A stretch of DNA of 64,000 nucleotides from Yponomeuta sedellus (GCA_934045075.1 OW203744.1:6387795-6451794), one strand, 5' to 3'; shown: positions 28,751 to 42,851, counted from the stretch's first letter. Numbers and translations: made by a program. The notes: generated from the sequence alone by a model not told the origin.

Positions 28751-30308
28751 CGTTAGAAAGTCATATATTCTACTATTACGGTTCTCTTTAGCATGTTTCT
28801 TCTATTCATCAAAAAAATCCATTTTCGAAACTGCGAATCCGTATTCTGAAACAACAGACAAAAAAATAAAGTTCCCCTCAAGTGCGCGAGCTAAAATGAA
28901 ATTTATTTGAAACTTAATAGATATCGCTATCATATACAACGATAAACGGGCGCCAAAAGGTAGACCTGCTCATGAGCACTCGAGGAAAGATAATAAAAAA
29001 TATATCCCTAATTTTTTTTTGTTACAAATTTAAGTTAGAAATATTTTGAAAATTTACACCTTTAATCATATTTTGAGCTACCACGATCACAAGGTTTTTT
29101 TGTATCGGATACCTAATTAGTACAACTATTCACCACAACTCTTAAAAAAACTAATATGCCCGCAGTTATTACACAAAAAATTATCAAAATATTTTAACAA
29201 AGAAACCGAAATTCTTAATTGTTTTGTTTTTAGTAATAAATTTTACTATGTTCCAAAGATTGTTTTGTTATTTAAAAAAATTAGAAATAAAACAATGGTA
29301 ACTATTTGTGTAATAAATTTATTACACAAATACTAAATAAAATGTTGACGTCAATTTAGCCAAGCCAAAATTGCATTTTATAATAGCTATAATAAAAATC
29401 TATGTGTGTAAATTTTTATATTTACCCTTGGAAGTCTTTTTACATTACAATTATAAAATATTTTTTTTATAAATTATCAAAAAGTACAACAAATAGAAAA
29501 AAAATTAAGATTTTACACTTGTACAGTTACAATTGTATAGTTTGGAATACTATTTCAAATACACTATTACATTTTAAATATAATAGTATGCATGACCTGT
29601 AACGTACATATATCATATGAATTTCAATTGTTCTAATTGTAATAGTTGTTCTAATAAGAATAGTATTTCAAAGATTTTAATTTTCGCTACTCACGTCAAA
29701 TCAAAAATGTAACACTAAAATATACAAGTTACGATTAACCTACTTCTAATAATTCAAATTCAAATAATTTTATTTCGACGTAAAGAATTGACATTCTGTT
29801 TGCTGAATGTCAATGTACAATGTAAAATGTAAGCCGCCGCCTTCGGGCCGTATTGTAGTGGAGAAAAAGGCAGCGGGAAAAAAAACTCCACTCTGACCAT
29901 CTTTTCTCAAATCTTCTTAAAACCAAATACATCAGTTGCCATTATGTAAACCTAATAAGATTTCATGATTGCCATTAACAACCCCAAATGCCAAAGCATC
30001 AGTCAAATGTCTCACAATAATAGGGGAAAACATAATTGCTGCGGCCAGACACACGAACAGCACTCGTTCACGAGCATAACGCAGTGCTCAGCCATCATCA
30101 GTCTCAACCATTTTGGAGGGAGATAGATGACCCGAACACCACGCTACCATTCGAATGACCTTTAGCAAACTTGCAGTTAAGTTTTTGTCAGTTATATAAT
30201 GTATCATATAGTTATTAATATGCAATCACGTTGTCTGTACACACTTGTATGATAAAATATGTTATACTTAGTTATACTTAACAATACAATCGCGGTGGAA
30301 TTGGTTTA

Positions 30309-30557
30309 CTACCACGGATTAGGATCGTTTATATAGTCGTCTATTCTATAATATGCCTTTTTACATAGCGATTTTTTAATGAAAGTTTTAAATTTTTTTT
30401 CAGACAAGCATAGAACACGTTCTGGAATTTTGTTGTAAAAACTAACGCAGTAACCTACAAATGATGTGCCTACCTTGGCTAATCGGAATTTAGTACAAGC
30501 AATCTTGTTTCTATTCCTTGTGTTTACGTTATGAACGTCCCTATTTAATTTAAACAT
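30309..30557 (-). pseudogene. LINE tail, unit 3
   Basis: Same 82-codon tail with a private Arg-to-Ser change at residue 39 (CVSFYNK). Confidence 0.75.
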
Positions 30558-30795
30558 AGTTATATTTTTCCCTAAAATTATTTTTATTTACTATGTATTT
30601 AACTTAATTACACTATATTTCGTATTTAGATTAAAATATCTTACGTATAATGACTCTTAAATTATTGTTTGTATAATGTTAAAACTGTACCCTCGATGCT
30701 ACTCGCCGTGGCCTCGGTAATTACACTATTTAAACGTTCATTCTGTACCCTCCATGCTACTCGCGGTGGCCTCGGAAATTCCGTTAATGTATGGT

Positions 30796-31917
30796 CTAGC
30801 GCGGGCTAGTTATCATACGCCGTACTGTTGCATTCGTACGATTTTGCTGTGAGTCGGAGATGGACACAAAGCGTCCAAAATCCAAGCCCTCAGGCATCCT
30901 ACGTCTCGCATTACGGTTTTGAATCCATGCATTAGGAATCACAAACTGGTTAGCTGCTGTTCCTTCGACACAACACTAATTAGTGTGTGTTCCTGCAATG
31001 GCTTCTTTCACTACCTGATACCCCATGACATATGAAGCACCAAAGGTGGTGATCGGCGCGGCGGTGGCTGATGTAGGTCTGACGACCAGTTCAGTCCACT
31101 TTGCTGCGACGTTTTGATTCTCGTCAGTTGGCACTGACTTAATCAATTGTGCCGAGTCTCCTTCGACGGTTAGCGCATCGAGCTTCACTTTCTCAACACG
31201 GAATGTTGGACATCCGGCGAAGTAGTCACTCACTTGCTGCACTAATCGTAGATTGAATCTCGTATCAGCTATCTGTTCGCGGAAGGCCGTCGCCGTAATC
31301 CCTAAGGATTCAAGCGCGATTCTGACTTCCTCTTTTCGATGGCCGATTGCTCCAAAGTTCCCAATCATGGATCGGGTCGCTCTGGTATTGGCTGGTAGCA
31401 CTCTAAAGTTTGGCACAGGTTGCGCCGCTTCATTTGCTTCCGCCATCAGGACATCTCCACAGATACCCAAGGAGGGCACCTCTTCGTAGAGATTATGCGT
31501 GTCGGTATCTATCACTGCCGAGTGATAACCACCAAAGCCCTGAGCTACGCTTACAGGTAGGACGTGGTTTTCAAGATTGACAGTTTTACCTGTCGCATCT
31601 TTAACCGCGCCTATTCCCTTTAACATATACTGTTCTTTAAAAGTCAAAGTCGTGTTTCCACGCTTCGCTTTTATATCTAATAAACGTGCCCACAGAACTG
31701 CTGTTGTGTAGTACATCAGCATACCCCTGGTCATCTGTTTATTAAGATTTTTGTCATCGCCACCAATGGAGGCGTAGACTTCTTCTACTAGATCTGGTAA
31801 TCTGCCGAAAGTCGGCGAGATCTCCTGATCTGTATGAAGTTCACGGACTGAAACGTCAATTGTCATCTTGACTGCCTTCGCTGATCCATCCGTAATATTT
31901 GAAAAATCGTGCTTCAT
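30796..31917 (-). pseudogene. Virus-like protein, array copy 4, nonsense at codon 314
   Basis: A single G-to-A change on the coding strand turns the Trp codon 314 into TAG (plus-strand 30976-30978 reads CTA instead of CCA). Only 313 residues are encoded, and the basic C-terminal tail is lost. The remaining sequence up to the old stop at 30796 is otherwise preserved, so the mutation is recent. Confidence 0.9.
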
Positions 31918-33486
31918 CGTTAGAAAGTCATATATTCTACTATTACGGTTCTCTTTAGGATGTTTCTTCTATTCATCAAAAAAATCCATTTTCGAAACTG
32001 CGAATCCGTATTCTGAAACAACAGACAAAAAAATAAAGTTCCCCTCAAGTGCGCGAGCTAAAATGAAATTTATTTGAAACTTAATAGATATCGCTATCAT
32101 ATACAACGATAAACGGGCGCCAAAAGGTAGACCTGCTCATGAGCACTCGAGGAAAGATAATAAAAAATATATCCCTAATTTTTTTTTGTTACAAATTTAA
32201 GTTAGAAATATTTTGAAAATTTACACCTTTAATGATATTTTGAGCTACCACGATCACAAGGTTTTTTTGTATCGGATACCTAATTAGTACAACTATTCAC
32301 CACAACTCTTAAAAAAACTAATATGCCCGCAGTTATTACACAAAAAATTATCAAAATATTTTAACAAAGAAACCGAAATTCTTAATTGTTTTGTTTTTAG
32401 TAATAAATTTTACTATGTTCCAAAGATTGTTTTGTTATTTAAAAAAATTAGAAATAAAACAATGGTAACTATTTGTGTAATAAATTTATTACACAAATAG
32501 TTACACAAATACTAAATAAAATGTTGACGTCAATTTAGCCAAGCCAAAATTGCATTTTATAATAGCTATAATAAAAATCTATGTGTGTAAATTTTTATAT
32601 TTACCCTTGGAAGTCTTTTTACATTACAATTATAAAATATTTTTTTTATAAATTATCAAAAAGTACAACAAATAGAAAAAAAATTAAGATTTTACACTTG
32701 TACAGTTACAATTGTATAGTTTGGAATACTATTTCAAATACACTATTACATTTTAAATATAATAGTATGCATGACCTGTAACATACATATATCATATGAA
32801 TTTCAATTGTTCTAATTGTAATAGTTGTTCTAATAAGAATAGTATTTCAAAGATTTTAATTTTCGCTACTCACGAAAATCAAAAATGTAACACTAAAATA
32901 TACAAGTTACGATTAACCTACTTCTAATAATTCAAATTCAAATAATTTTATTTCGACGTAAAGAATTGACATTCTGTTTGCTGAATGTCAATGTACAATG
33001 TAAAATGTAAGCCGCCGCCTTCGGGCCGTATTGTAGTGGAGAAAAAGGCAGCGGGAAAAAAAACTCCACTCTGACCATCTTTTCTCAAATCTTCTTAAAA
33101 CCAAATACATCAGTTGCCATTATGTAAACCTAATAAGATTTCATGATTGCCATTAACAACCCCAAATGCCAAAGCATCAGTCAAATGTCTCACAATAATA
33201 GGGGAAAACATAATTGCTGCGGCCAGACACACGAACAGCACTCGTTCACGAGCATAACGCAGTGCTCAGCCATCATCAGTCTCAACCATTTTGGAGGGAG
33301 ATAGATGACCCGAACACCACGCTACCATTCGAATGACCTTTAGCAAACTTGCAGTTAAGTTTTTGTCAGTTATATAATGTATCATATAGTTATTAATATG
33401 CAATCACGTTGTCTGTACACACTTGTATGATAAAATATGTTATACTTAGTTATACTTAACAATACAATCGCGGTGGAATTGGTTTA

Positions 33487-33735
33487 CTACCACGGATTAG
33501 GATCGTTTATATAGTCGTCTATTCTATAATATGCCTTTTTACATAGCGATTTTTTAATGAAAGTTTTAAATTTTTTTTCAGACAAGCATAGAACACGTTC
33601 TGGAATTTTGTTGTAAAAACGAACGCAGTAACCTACAAATGATGTGCCTACCTTGGCTAATCGGAATTTAGTACAAGCAATCTTGTTTCTATTCCTTGTG
33701 TTTACGTTATGAACGTCCCTATTTAATTTAAACAT
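33487..33735 (-). pseudogene. LINE tail, unit 4
   Basis: Consensus 82-codon tail ending PNPW. Confidence 0.75.
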
Positions 33736-33973
33736 AGTTATATTTTTCCCTAAAATTATTTTTATTTACTATGTATTTAACTTAATTACACTATATTTCG
33801 TATTTAGATTAAAATATCTTACGTATAATGACTCTTAAATTATTGTTTGTATAATGTTAAAACTGTACCCTCGATGCTACTCGCCGTGGCCTCGGTAATT
33901 ACACTATTTAAACGTTCATTCTGTACCCTCCATGCTACTCGCGGTGGCCTCGGAAATTCCGTTAATGTATGGT

Positions 33974-35095
33974 CTAGCGCGGGCTAGTTATCATACGCCG
34001 TACTGTTGCATTCGTACGATTTTGCTGTGAGTCGGAGATGGACACAAAGCGTCCAAAATCCAAGCCCTCAGGCATCCTACGTCTCGCATTACGGTTTTGA
34101 ATCCATGCATTAGGAATCACAAACTGGTTAGCTGCTGTTCCTTCGACACAACACCAATTAGTGTGTGTTCCTGCAATGGCTTCTTTCACTACCTGATACC
34201 CCATGACATATGAAGCACCAAAGGTGGTGATCGGCGCGGCGGTGGCTGATGTAGGTCTGACGACCAGTTCAGTCCACTTTGCTGCGACGTTTTGATTCTC
34301 GTCAGTTGGCACTGACTTAATCAATTGTGCCGAGTCTCCTTCGACGGTTAGCGCATCGAGCTTCACTTTCTCAACACGGAATGTTGGACATCCGGCGAAG
34401 TAGTCACTCACTTGCTGCACTAATCGTAGATTGAATCTCGTATCAGCTATCTGTTCGCGGAAGGCCGTCGCCGTAATCCCTAAGGATTCAAGCGCGATTC
34501 TGACTTCCTCTTTTCGATGGCCGATTGCTCCAAAGTTCCCAATCATGGATCGGGTCGCTCTGGTATTGGCTGGTAGCACTCTAAAGTTTGGCACAGGTTG
34601 CGCCGCTTCATTTGCTTCCGCCATCAGGACATCTCCACAGATACCCAAGGAGGGCACCTCTTCGTAGAGATTATGCGTGTCGGTATCTATCACTGCCGAG
34701 TGATAACCACCAAAGCCCTGAGCTACGCTTACAGGTAGGACGTGGTTTTCAAGATTGACAGTTTTACCTGTCGCATCTTTAACCGCGCCTATTCCCTTTA
34801 ACATATACTGTTCTTTAAAAGTCAAAGTCGTGTTTCCACGCTTCGCTTTTATATCTAATAAACGTGCCCACAGAACTGCTGTTGTGTAGTACATCAGCAT
34901 ACCCCTGGTCATCTGTTTATTAAGATTTTTGTCATCGCCACCAATGGAGGCGTAGACTTCTTCTACTAGATCTGGTAATCTGCCGAAAGTCGGCGAGATC
35001 TCCTGATCTGTATGAAGTTCACGGACTGAAACGTCAATTGTCATCTTGACTGCCTTCGCTGATCCATCCGTAATATTTGAAAAATCGTGCTTCAT
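33974..35095 (-). CDS. Virus-like protein, array copy 5
   Basis: Protein identical to the consensus. Private non-coding changes lie near 35325 (GAGCAATCG) and 35517 (TTATTAAAC). Confidence 0.7.
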   Translation of the reverse strand: MKHDFSNITDGSAKAVKMTIDVSVRELHTDQEISPTFGRLPDLVEEVYASIGGDDKNLNKQMTRGMLMYYTTAVLWARLLDIKAKRGNTTLTFKEQYMLKGIGAVKDATGKTVNLENHVLPVSVAQGFGGYHSAVIDTDTHNLYEEVPSLGICGDVLMAEANEAAQPVPNFRVLPANTRATRSMIGNFGAIGHRKEEVRIALESLGITATAFREQIADTRFNLRLVQQVSDYFAGCPTFRVEKVKLDALTVEGDSAQLIKSVPTDENQNVAAKWTELVVRPTSATAAPITTFGASYVMGYQVVKEAIAGTHTNWCCVEGTAANQFVIPNAWIQNRNARRRMPEGLDFGRFVSISDSQQNRTNATVRRMITSPR

Positions 35096-36665
35096 CGTTA
35101 GAAAGTCATATATTCTACTATTACGGTTCTCTTTAGGATGTTTCTTCTATTCATCAAAAAAATCCATTTTCGAAACTGCGAATCCGTATTCTGAAACAAC
35201 AGACAAAAAAATAAAGTTCCCCTCAAGTGCGCGAGCTAAAATGAAATTTATTTGAAACTTAATAGATATCGCTATCATATACAACGATAAACGGGCGCCA
35301 AAAGGTAGACCTGCTCATGAGCAATCGAGGAAAGATAATAAAAAATATATCCCTAATTTTTTTTTGTTACAAATTTAAGTTAGAAATATTTTGAAAATTT
35401 ACACCTTTAATGATATTTTGAGCTACCACGATCACAAGGTTTTTTTGTATCGGATACCTAATTAGTACAACTATTCACCACAACTCTTAAAAAAACTAAT
35501 ATGCCCGCAGTTATTAAACAAAAAATTATCAAAATATTTTAACAAAGAAACCGAAATTCTTAATTGTTTTGTTTTTAGTAATAAATTTTACTATGTTCCA
35601 AAGATTGTTTTGTTATTTAAAAAAATTAGAAATAAAACAATGGTAACTATTTGTGTAATAAATTTATTACACAAATAGTTACACAAATACTAAATAAAAT
35701 GTTGACGTCAATTTAGCCAAGCCAAAATTGCATTTTATAATAGCTATAATAAAAATCTATGTGTGTAAATTTTTATATTTACCCTTGGAAGTCTTTTTAC
35801 ATTACAATTATAAAATATTTTTTTTATAAATTATCAAAAAGTACAACAAATAGAAAAAAAATTAAGATTTTACACTTGTACAGTTACAATTGTATAGTTT
35901 GGAATACTATTTCAAATACACTATTACATTTTAAATATAATAGTATGCATGACCTGTAACATACATATATCATATGAATTTCAATTGTTCTAATTGTAAT
36001 AGTTGTTCTAATAAGAATAGTATTTCAAAGATTTTAATTTTCGCTACTCACGTCAAATCAAAAATGTAACACTAAAATATACAAGTTACGATTAACCTAC
36101 TTCTAATAATTCAAATTCAAATAATTTTATTTCGACGTAAAGAATTGACATTCTGTTTGCTGAATGTCAATGTACAATGTAAAATGTAAGCCGCCGCCTT
36201 CGGGCCGTATTGTAGTGGAGAAAAAGGCAGCGGGAAAAAAAACTCCACTCTGACCATCTTTTCTCAAATCTTCTTAAAACCAAATACATCAGTTGCCATT
36301 ATGTAAACCTAATAAGATTTCATGATTGCCATTAACAACCCCAAATGCCAAAGCATCAGTCAAATGTCTCACAATAATAGGGGAAAACATAATTGCTGCG
36401 GCCAGACACACGAACAGCACTCGTTCACGAGCATAACGCAGTGCTCAGCCATCATCAGTCTCAACCATTTTGGAGGGAGATAGATGACCCGAACACCACG
36501 CTACCATTCGAATGACCTTTAGCAAACTTGCAGTTAAGTTTTTGTCAGTTATATAATGTATCATATAGTTATTAATATGCAATCACGTTGTCTGTACACA
36601 CTTGTATGATAAAATATGTTATACTTAGTTATACTTAACAATACAATCGCGGTGGAATTGGTTTA

Positions 36666-36914
36666 CTACCACGGATTAGGATCGTTTATATAGTCGTCTA
36701 TTCTATAATATGCCTTTTTACATAGCGATTTTTTAATGAAAGTTTTAAATTTTTTTTCAGACAAGCATAGAACACGTTCTGGAATTTTGTTGTAAAAACG
36801 AACGCAGTAACCTACAAATGATGTGCCTACCTTGGCTAATCGGAATTTAGTACAAGCAATCTTGTTTCTATTCCTTGTGTTTACGTTATGAACGTCCCTA
36901 TTTAATTTAAACAT
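36666..36914 (-). pseudogene. LINE tail, unit 5
   Basis: Consensus 82-codon tail. The unit carries the longer CACGTCAAATC form near 36050. Confidence 0.75.
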
Positions 36915-37152
36915 AGTTATATTTTTCCCTAAAATTATTTTTATTTACTATGTATTTAACTTAATTACACTATATTTCGTATTTAGATTAAAATATCTTA
37001 CGTATAATGACTCTTAAATTATTGTTTGTATAATGTTAAAACTGTACCCTCGATGCTACTCGCCGTGGCCTCGGTAATTACACTATTTAAACGTTCATTC
37101 TGTACCCTCCATGCTACTCGCGGTGGCCTCGGAAATTCCGTTAATGTATGGT

Positions 37153-38274
37153 CTAGCGCGGGCTAGTTATCATACGCCGTACTGTTGCATTCGTACGATT
37201 TTGCTGTGAGTCGGAGATGGACACAAAGCGTCCAAAATCCAAGCCCTCAGGCATCCTACGTCTCGCATTACGGTTTTGAATCCATGCATTAGGAATCACA
37301 AACTGGTTAGCTGCTGTTCCTTCGACACAACACCAATTAGTGTGTGTTCCTGCAATGGCTTCTTTCACTACCTGATACCCCATGACATATGAAGCACCAA
37401 AGGTGGTGATCGGCGCGGCGGTGGCTGATGTAGGTCTGACGACCAGTTCAGTCCACTTTGCTGCGACGTTTTGATTCTCGTCAGTTGGCACTGACTTAAT
37501 CAATTGTGCCGAGTCTCCTTCGACGGTTAGCGCATCGAGCTTCACTTTCTCAACACGGAATGTTGGACATCCGGCGAAGTAGTCACTCACTTGCTGCACT
37601 AATCGTAGATTGAATCTCGTATCAGCTATCTGTTCGCGGAAGGCCGTCGCCGTAATCCCTAAGGATTCAAGCGCGATTCTGACTTCCTCTTTTCGATGGC
37701 CGATTGCTCCAAAGTTCCCAATCATGGATCGGGTCGCTCTGGTATTGGCTGGTAGCACTCTAAAGTTTGGCACAGGTTGCGCCGCTTCATTTGCTTCCGC
37801 CATCAGGACATCTCCACAGATACCCAAGGAGGGCACCTCTTCGTAGAGATTATGCGTGTCGGTATCTATCACTGCCGAGTGATAACCACCAAAGCCCTGA
37901 GCTACGCTTACAGGTAGGACGTGGTTTTCAAGATTGACAGTTTTACCTGTCGCATCTTTAACCGCGCCTATTCCCTTTAACATATACTGTTCTTTAAAAG
38001 TCAAAGTCGTGTTTCCACGCTTCGCTTTTATATCTAATAAACGTGCCCACAGAACTGCTGTTGTGTAGTACATCAGCATACCCCTGGTCATCTGTTTATT
38101 AAGATTTTTGTCATCGCCACCAATGGAGGCGTAGACTTCTTCTACTAGATCTGGTAATCTGCCGAAAGTCGGCGAGATCTCCTGATCTGTATGAAGTTCA
38201 CGGACTGAAACGTCAATTGTCATCTTGACTGCCTTCGCTGATCCATCCGTAATATTTGAAAAATCGTGCTTCAT
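37153..38274 (-). CDS. Virus-like protein, array copy 6
   Basis: Protein identical to the consensus. This is the first unit with the linked variants AAAAATACTAAT (near 38670) and AAACCAAAATTC (near 38728), which all units to the right share. Confidence 0.7.
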   Translation of the reverse strand: MKHDFSNITDGSAKAVKMTIDVSVRELHTDQEISPTFGRLPDLVEEVYASIGGDDKNLNKQMTRGMLMYYTTAVLWARLLDIKAKRGNTTLTFKEQYMLKGIGAVKDATGKTVNLENHVLPVSVAQGFGGYHSAVIDTDTHNLYEEVPSLGICGDVLMAEANEAAQPVPNFRVLPANTRATRSMIGNFGAIGHRKEEVRIALESLGITATAFREQIADTRFNLRLVQQVSDYFAGCPTFRVEKVKLDALTVEGDSAQLIKSVPTDENQNVAAKWTELVVRPTSATAAPITTFGASYVMGYQVVKEAIAGTHTNWCCVEGTAANQFVIPNAWIQNRNARRRMPEGLDFGRFVSISDSQQNRTNATVRRMITSPR

Positions 38275-39843
38275 CGTTAGAAAGTCATATATTCTACTAT
38301 TACGGTTCTCTTTAGGATGTTTCTTCTATTCATCAAAAAAATCCATTTTCGAAACTGCGAATCCGTATTCTGAAACAACAGACAAAAAAATAAAGTTCCC
38401 CTCAAGTGCGCGAGCTAAAATGAAATTTATTTGAAACTTAATAGATATCGCTATCATATACAACGATAAACGGGCGCCAAAAGGTAGACCTGCTCATGAG
38501 CACTCGAGGAAAGATAATAAAAAATATATCCCTAATTTTTTTTTGTTACAAATTTAAGTTAGAAATATTTTGAAAATTTACACCTTTAATGATATTTTGA
38601 GCTACCACGATCACAAGGTTTTTTTGTATCGGATACCTAATTAGTACAACTATTCACCACAACTCTTAAAAATACTAATATGCCCGCAGTTATTACACAA
38701 AAAATTATCAAAATATTTTAACAAAGAAACCAAAATTCTTAATTGTTTTGTTTTTAGTAATAAATTTTACTATGTTCCAAAGATTGTTTTGTTATTTAAA
38801 AAAATTAGAAATAAAACAATGGTAACTATTTGTGTAATAAATTTATTACACAAATAGTTACACAAATACTAAATAAAATGTTGACGTCAATTTAGCCAAG
38901 CCAAAATTGCATTTTATAATAGCTATAATAAAAATCTATGTGTGTAAATTTTTATATTTACCCTTGGAAGTCTTTTTACATTACAATTATAAAATATTTT
39001 TTTTATAAATTATCAAAAAGTACAACAAATAGAAAAAAAATTAAGATTTTACACTTGTACAGTTACAATTGTATAGTTTGGAATACTATTTCAAATACAC
39101 TATTACATTTTAAATATAATAGTATGCATGACCTGTAACATACATATATCATATGAATTTCAATTGTTCTAATTGTAATAGTTGTTCTAATAAGAATAGT
39201 ATTTCAAAGATTTTAATTTTCGCTACTCACGAAAATCAAAAATGTAACACTAAAATATACAAGTTACGATTAACCTACTTCTAATAATTCAAATTCAAAT
39301 AATTTTATTTCGACGTAAAGAATTGACATTCTGTTTGCTGAATGTCAATGTACAATGTAAAATGTAAGCCGCCGCCTTCGGGCCGTATTGTAGTGGAGAA
39401 AAAGGCAGCGGGAAAAAAAACTCCACTCTGACCATCTTTTCTCAAATCTTCTTAAAACCAAATACATCAGTTGCCATTATGTAAACCTAATAAGATTTCA
39501 TGATTGCCATTAACAACCCCAAATGCCAAAGCATCAGTCAAATGTCTCACAATAATAGGGGAAAACATAATTGCTGCGGCCAGACACACGAACAGCACTC
39601 GTTCACGAGCATAACGCAGTGCTCAGCCATCATCAGTCTCAACCATTTTGGAGGGAGATAGATGACCCGAACACCACGCTACCATTCGAATGACCTTTAG
39701 CAAACTTGCAGTTAAGTTTTTGTCAGTTATATAATGTATCATATAGTTATTAATATGCAATCACGTTGTCTGTACACACTTGTATGATAAAATATGTTAT
39801 ACTTAGTTATACTTAACAATACAATCGCGGTGGAATTGGTTTA

Positions 39844-40092
39844 CTACCACGGATTAGGATCGTTTATATAGTCGTCTATTCTATAATATGCCTTTTTACA
39901 TAGCGATTTTTTAATGAAAGTTTTAAATTTTTTTTCAGACAAGCATAGAACACGTTCTGGAATTTTGTTGTAAAAACGAACGCAGTAACCTACAAATGAT
40001 GTGCCTACCTTGGCTAATCGGAATTTAGTACAAGCAATCTTGTTTCTATTCCTTGTGTTTACGTTATGAACGTCCCTATTTAATTTAAACAT
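39844..40092 (-). pseudogene. LINE tail, unit 6
   Basis: Consensus 82-codon tail. Confidence 0.75.
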
Positions 40093-40330
40093 AGTTATAT
40101 TTTTCCCTAAAATTATTTTTATTTACTATGTATTTAACTTAATTACACTATATTTCGTATTTAGATTAAAATATCTTACGTATAATGACTCTTAAATTAT
40201 TGTTTGTATAATGTTAAAACTGTACCCTCGATGCTACTCGCCGTGGCCTCGGTAATTACACTATTTAAACGTTCATTCTGTACCCTCCATGCTACTCGCG
40301 GTGGCCTCGGAAATTCCGTTAATGTATGGT

Positions 40331-41452
40331 CTAGCGCGGGCTAGTTATCATACGCCGTACTGTTGCATTCGTACGATTTTGCTGTGAGTCGGAGATGGAC
40401 ACAAAGCGTCCAAAATCCAAGCCCTCAGGCATCCTACGTCTCGCATTACGGTTTTGAATCCATGCATTAGGAATCACAAACTGGTTAGCTGCTGTTCCTT
40501 CGACACAACACCAATTAGTGTGTGTTCCTGCAATGGCTTCTTTCACTACCTGATACCCCATGACATATGAAGCACCAAAGGTGGTGATCGGCGCGGCGGT
40601 GGCTGATGTAGGTCTGACGACCAGTTCAGTCCACTTTGCTGCGACGTTTTGATTCTCGTCAGTTGGCACTGACTTAATCAATTGTGCCGAGTCTCCTTCG
40701 ACGGTTAGCGCATCGAGCTTCACTTTCTCAACACGGAATGTTGGACATCCGGCGAAGTAGTCACTCACTTGCTGCACTAATCGTAGATTGAATCTCGTAT
40801 CAGCTATCTGTTCGCGGAAGGCCGTCGCCGTAATCCCTAAGGATTCAAGCGCGATTCTGACTTCCTCTTTTCGATGGCCGATTGCTCCAAAGTTCCCAAT
40901 CATGGATCGGGTCGCTCTGGTATTGGCTGGTAGCACTCTAAAGTTTGGCACAGGTTGCGCCGCTTCATTTGCTTCCGCCATCAGGACATCTCCACAGATA
41001 CCCAAGGAGGGCACCTCTTCGTAGAGATTATGCGTGTCGGTATCTATCACTGCCGAGTGATAACCACCAAAGCCCTGAGCTACGCTTACAGGTAGGACGT
41101 GGTTTTCAAGATTGACAGTTTTACCTGTCGCATCTTTAACCGCGCCTATTCCCTTTAACATATACTGTTCTTTAAAAGTCAAAGTCGTGTTTCCACGCTT
41201 CGCTTTTATATCTAATAAACGTGCCCACAGAACTGCTGTTGTGTAGTACATCAGCATACCCCTGGTCATCTGTTTATTAAGATTTTTGTCATCGCCACCA
41301 ATGGAGGCGTAGACTTCTTCTACTAGATCTGGTAATCTGCCGAAAGTCGGCGAGATCTCCTGATCTGTATGAAGTTCACGGACTGAAACGTCAATTGTCA
41401 TCTTGACTGCCTTCGCTGATCCATCCGTAATATTTGAAAAATCGTGCTTCAT
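40331..41452 (-). CDS. Virus-like protein, array copy 7
   Basis: Protein identical to the consensus. The tRNA-like multimer sits about 820 bp upstream (minus-strand sense) of this ORF, separating it from its LINE tail. Confidence 0.7.
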   Translation of the reverse strand: MKHDFSNITDGSAKAVKMTIDVSVRELHTDQEISPTFGRLPDLVEEVYASIGGDDKNLNKQMTRGMLMYYTTAVLWARLLDIKAKRGNTTLTFKEQYMLKGIGAVKDATGKTVNLENHVLPVSVAQGFGGYHSAVIDTDTHNLYEEVPSLGICGDVLMAEANEAAQPVPNFRVLPANTRATRSMIGNFGAIGHRKEEVRIALESLGITATAFREQIADTRFNLRLVQQVSDYFAGCPTFRVEKVKLDALTVEGDSAQLIKSVPTDENQNVAAKWTELVVRPTSATAAPITTFGASYVMGYQVVKEAIAGTHTNWCCVEGTAANQFVIPNAWIQNRNARRRMPEGLDFGRFVSISDSQQNRTNATVRRMITSPR

Positions 41453-42365
41453 CGTTAGAAAGTCATATATTCTACTATTACGGTTCTCTTTAGGATGTTT
41501 CTTCTATTCATCAAAAAAATCCATTTTCGAAACTGCGAATCCGTATTCTGAAACAACAGACAAAAAAATAAAGTTCCCCTCAAGTGCGCGAGCTAAAATG
41601 AAATTTATTTGAAACTTAATAGATATCGCTATCATATACAACGATAAACGGGCGCCAAAAGGTAGACCTGCTCATGAGCACTCGAGGAAAGATAATAAAA
41701 AATATATCCCTAATTTTTTTTTGTTACAAATTTAAGTTAGAAATATTTTGAAAATTTACACCTTTAATGATATTTTGAGCTACCACGATCACAAGGTTTT
41801 TTTGTATCGGATACCTAATTAGTACAACTATTCACCACAACTCTTAAAAATACTAATATGCCCGCAGTTATTACACAAAAAATTATCAAAATATTTTAAC
41901 AAAGAAACCAAAATTCTTAATTGTTTTGTTTTTAGTAATAAATTTTACTATGTTCCAAAGATTGTTTTGTTATTTAAAAAAATTAGAAATAAAACAATGG
42001 TAACTATTTGTGTAATAAATTTATTACACAAATAGTTACACAAATACTAAATAAAATGTTGACGTCAATTTAGCCAAGCCAAAATTGCATTTTATAATAG
42101 CTATAATAAAAATCTATGTGTGTAAATTTTTATATTTACCCTTGGAAGTCTTTTTACATTACAATTATAAAATATTTTTTTTATAAATTATCAAAAAGTA
42201 CAACAAATAGAAAAAAAATTAAGATTTTACACTTGTACAGTTACAATTGTATAGTTTGGAATACTATTTCAAATACACTATTACATTACACTATTTTTAA
42301 TTTTTTTTATGCACTAACCCGTGCTAAGGAACAAATTTAAAAACCTATTTAGAGGCTAAAAATTT

Positions 42366-42437
42366 CACCCATGCCGGGATTCGAACCCGCAACCTCTGGC
42401 TATCCGTACCAGCGCTCTACCAATTGAGCCAATGGGC
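42366..42437 (-). tRNA. tRNA-like sequence, inverted copy
   Basis: Reverse complement identical over 72 nt to the copy at 9207-9278, with intact A and B boxes. It lies in the inverted arm of the multimer. Confidence 0.55.
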
Positions 42438-42540
42438 GACTCACGGCATCAGTGAAATTTCGAACCTCTTTACAATATTCTCTGTATTACGTACAGGCAG
42501 CGACATCTGACTTAAGCAAATTGCACTGATGCCGTGAGTC

Positions 42541-42612
42541 GCCCATTGGCTCAATTGGTAGAGCGCTGGTACGGATAGCCAGAGGTTGCGGGTTCGAATC
42601 CCGGCATGGGTG
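42541..42612 (+). tRNA. tRNA-like sequence, direct copy 1
   Basis: Identical 72-nt sequence. It forms the right arm of the giant hairpin with the inverted copy. A and B boxes are intact. Confidence 0.55.
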
Positions 42613-42851
42613 AAATTTTTAGCCTCTAAATAGGTTTTTAAATTTGTTCCTTAGCACGGGTTAGTGCATAAAAAAAATTAAAAATAGTGTAATCATGTGG
42701 GTACAGTGATATCGTTCCGATGTTAAACCTAACTGCAAAGTAGGTGGTCGGGGCTGTAAGTAATGCAATTTGCTTAAGTCAGATGTCGCTGCCTGTACGT
42801 AATACAGAGAATATTGTAAAGAGGTTCGAAATTTCACTGATGCCGTGAGTC

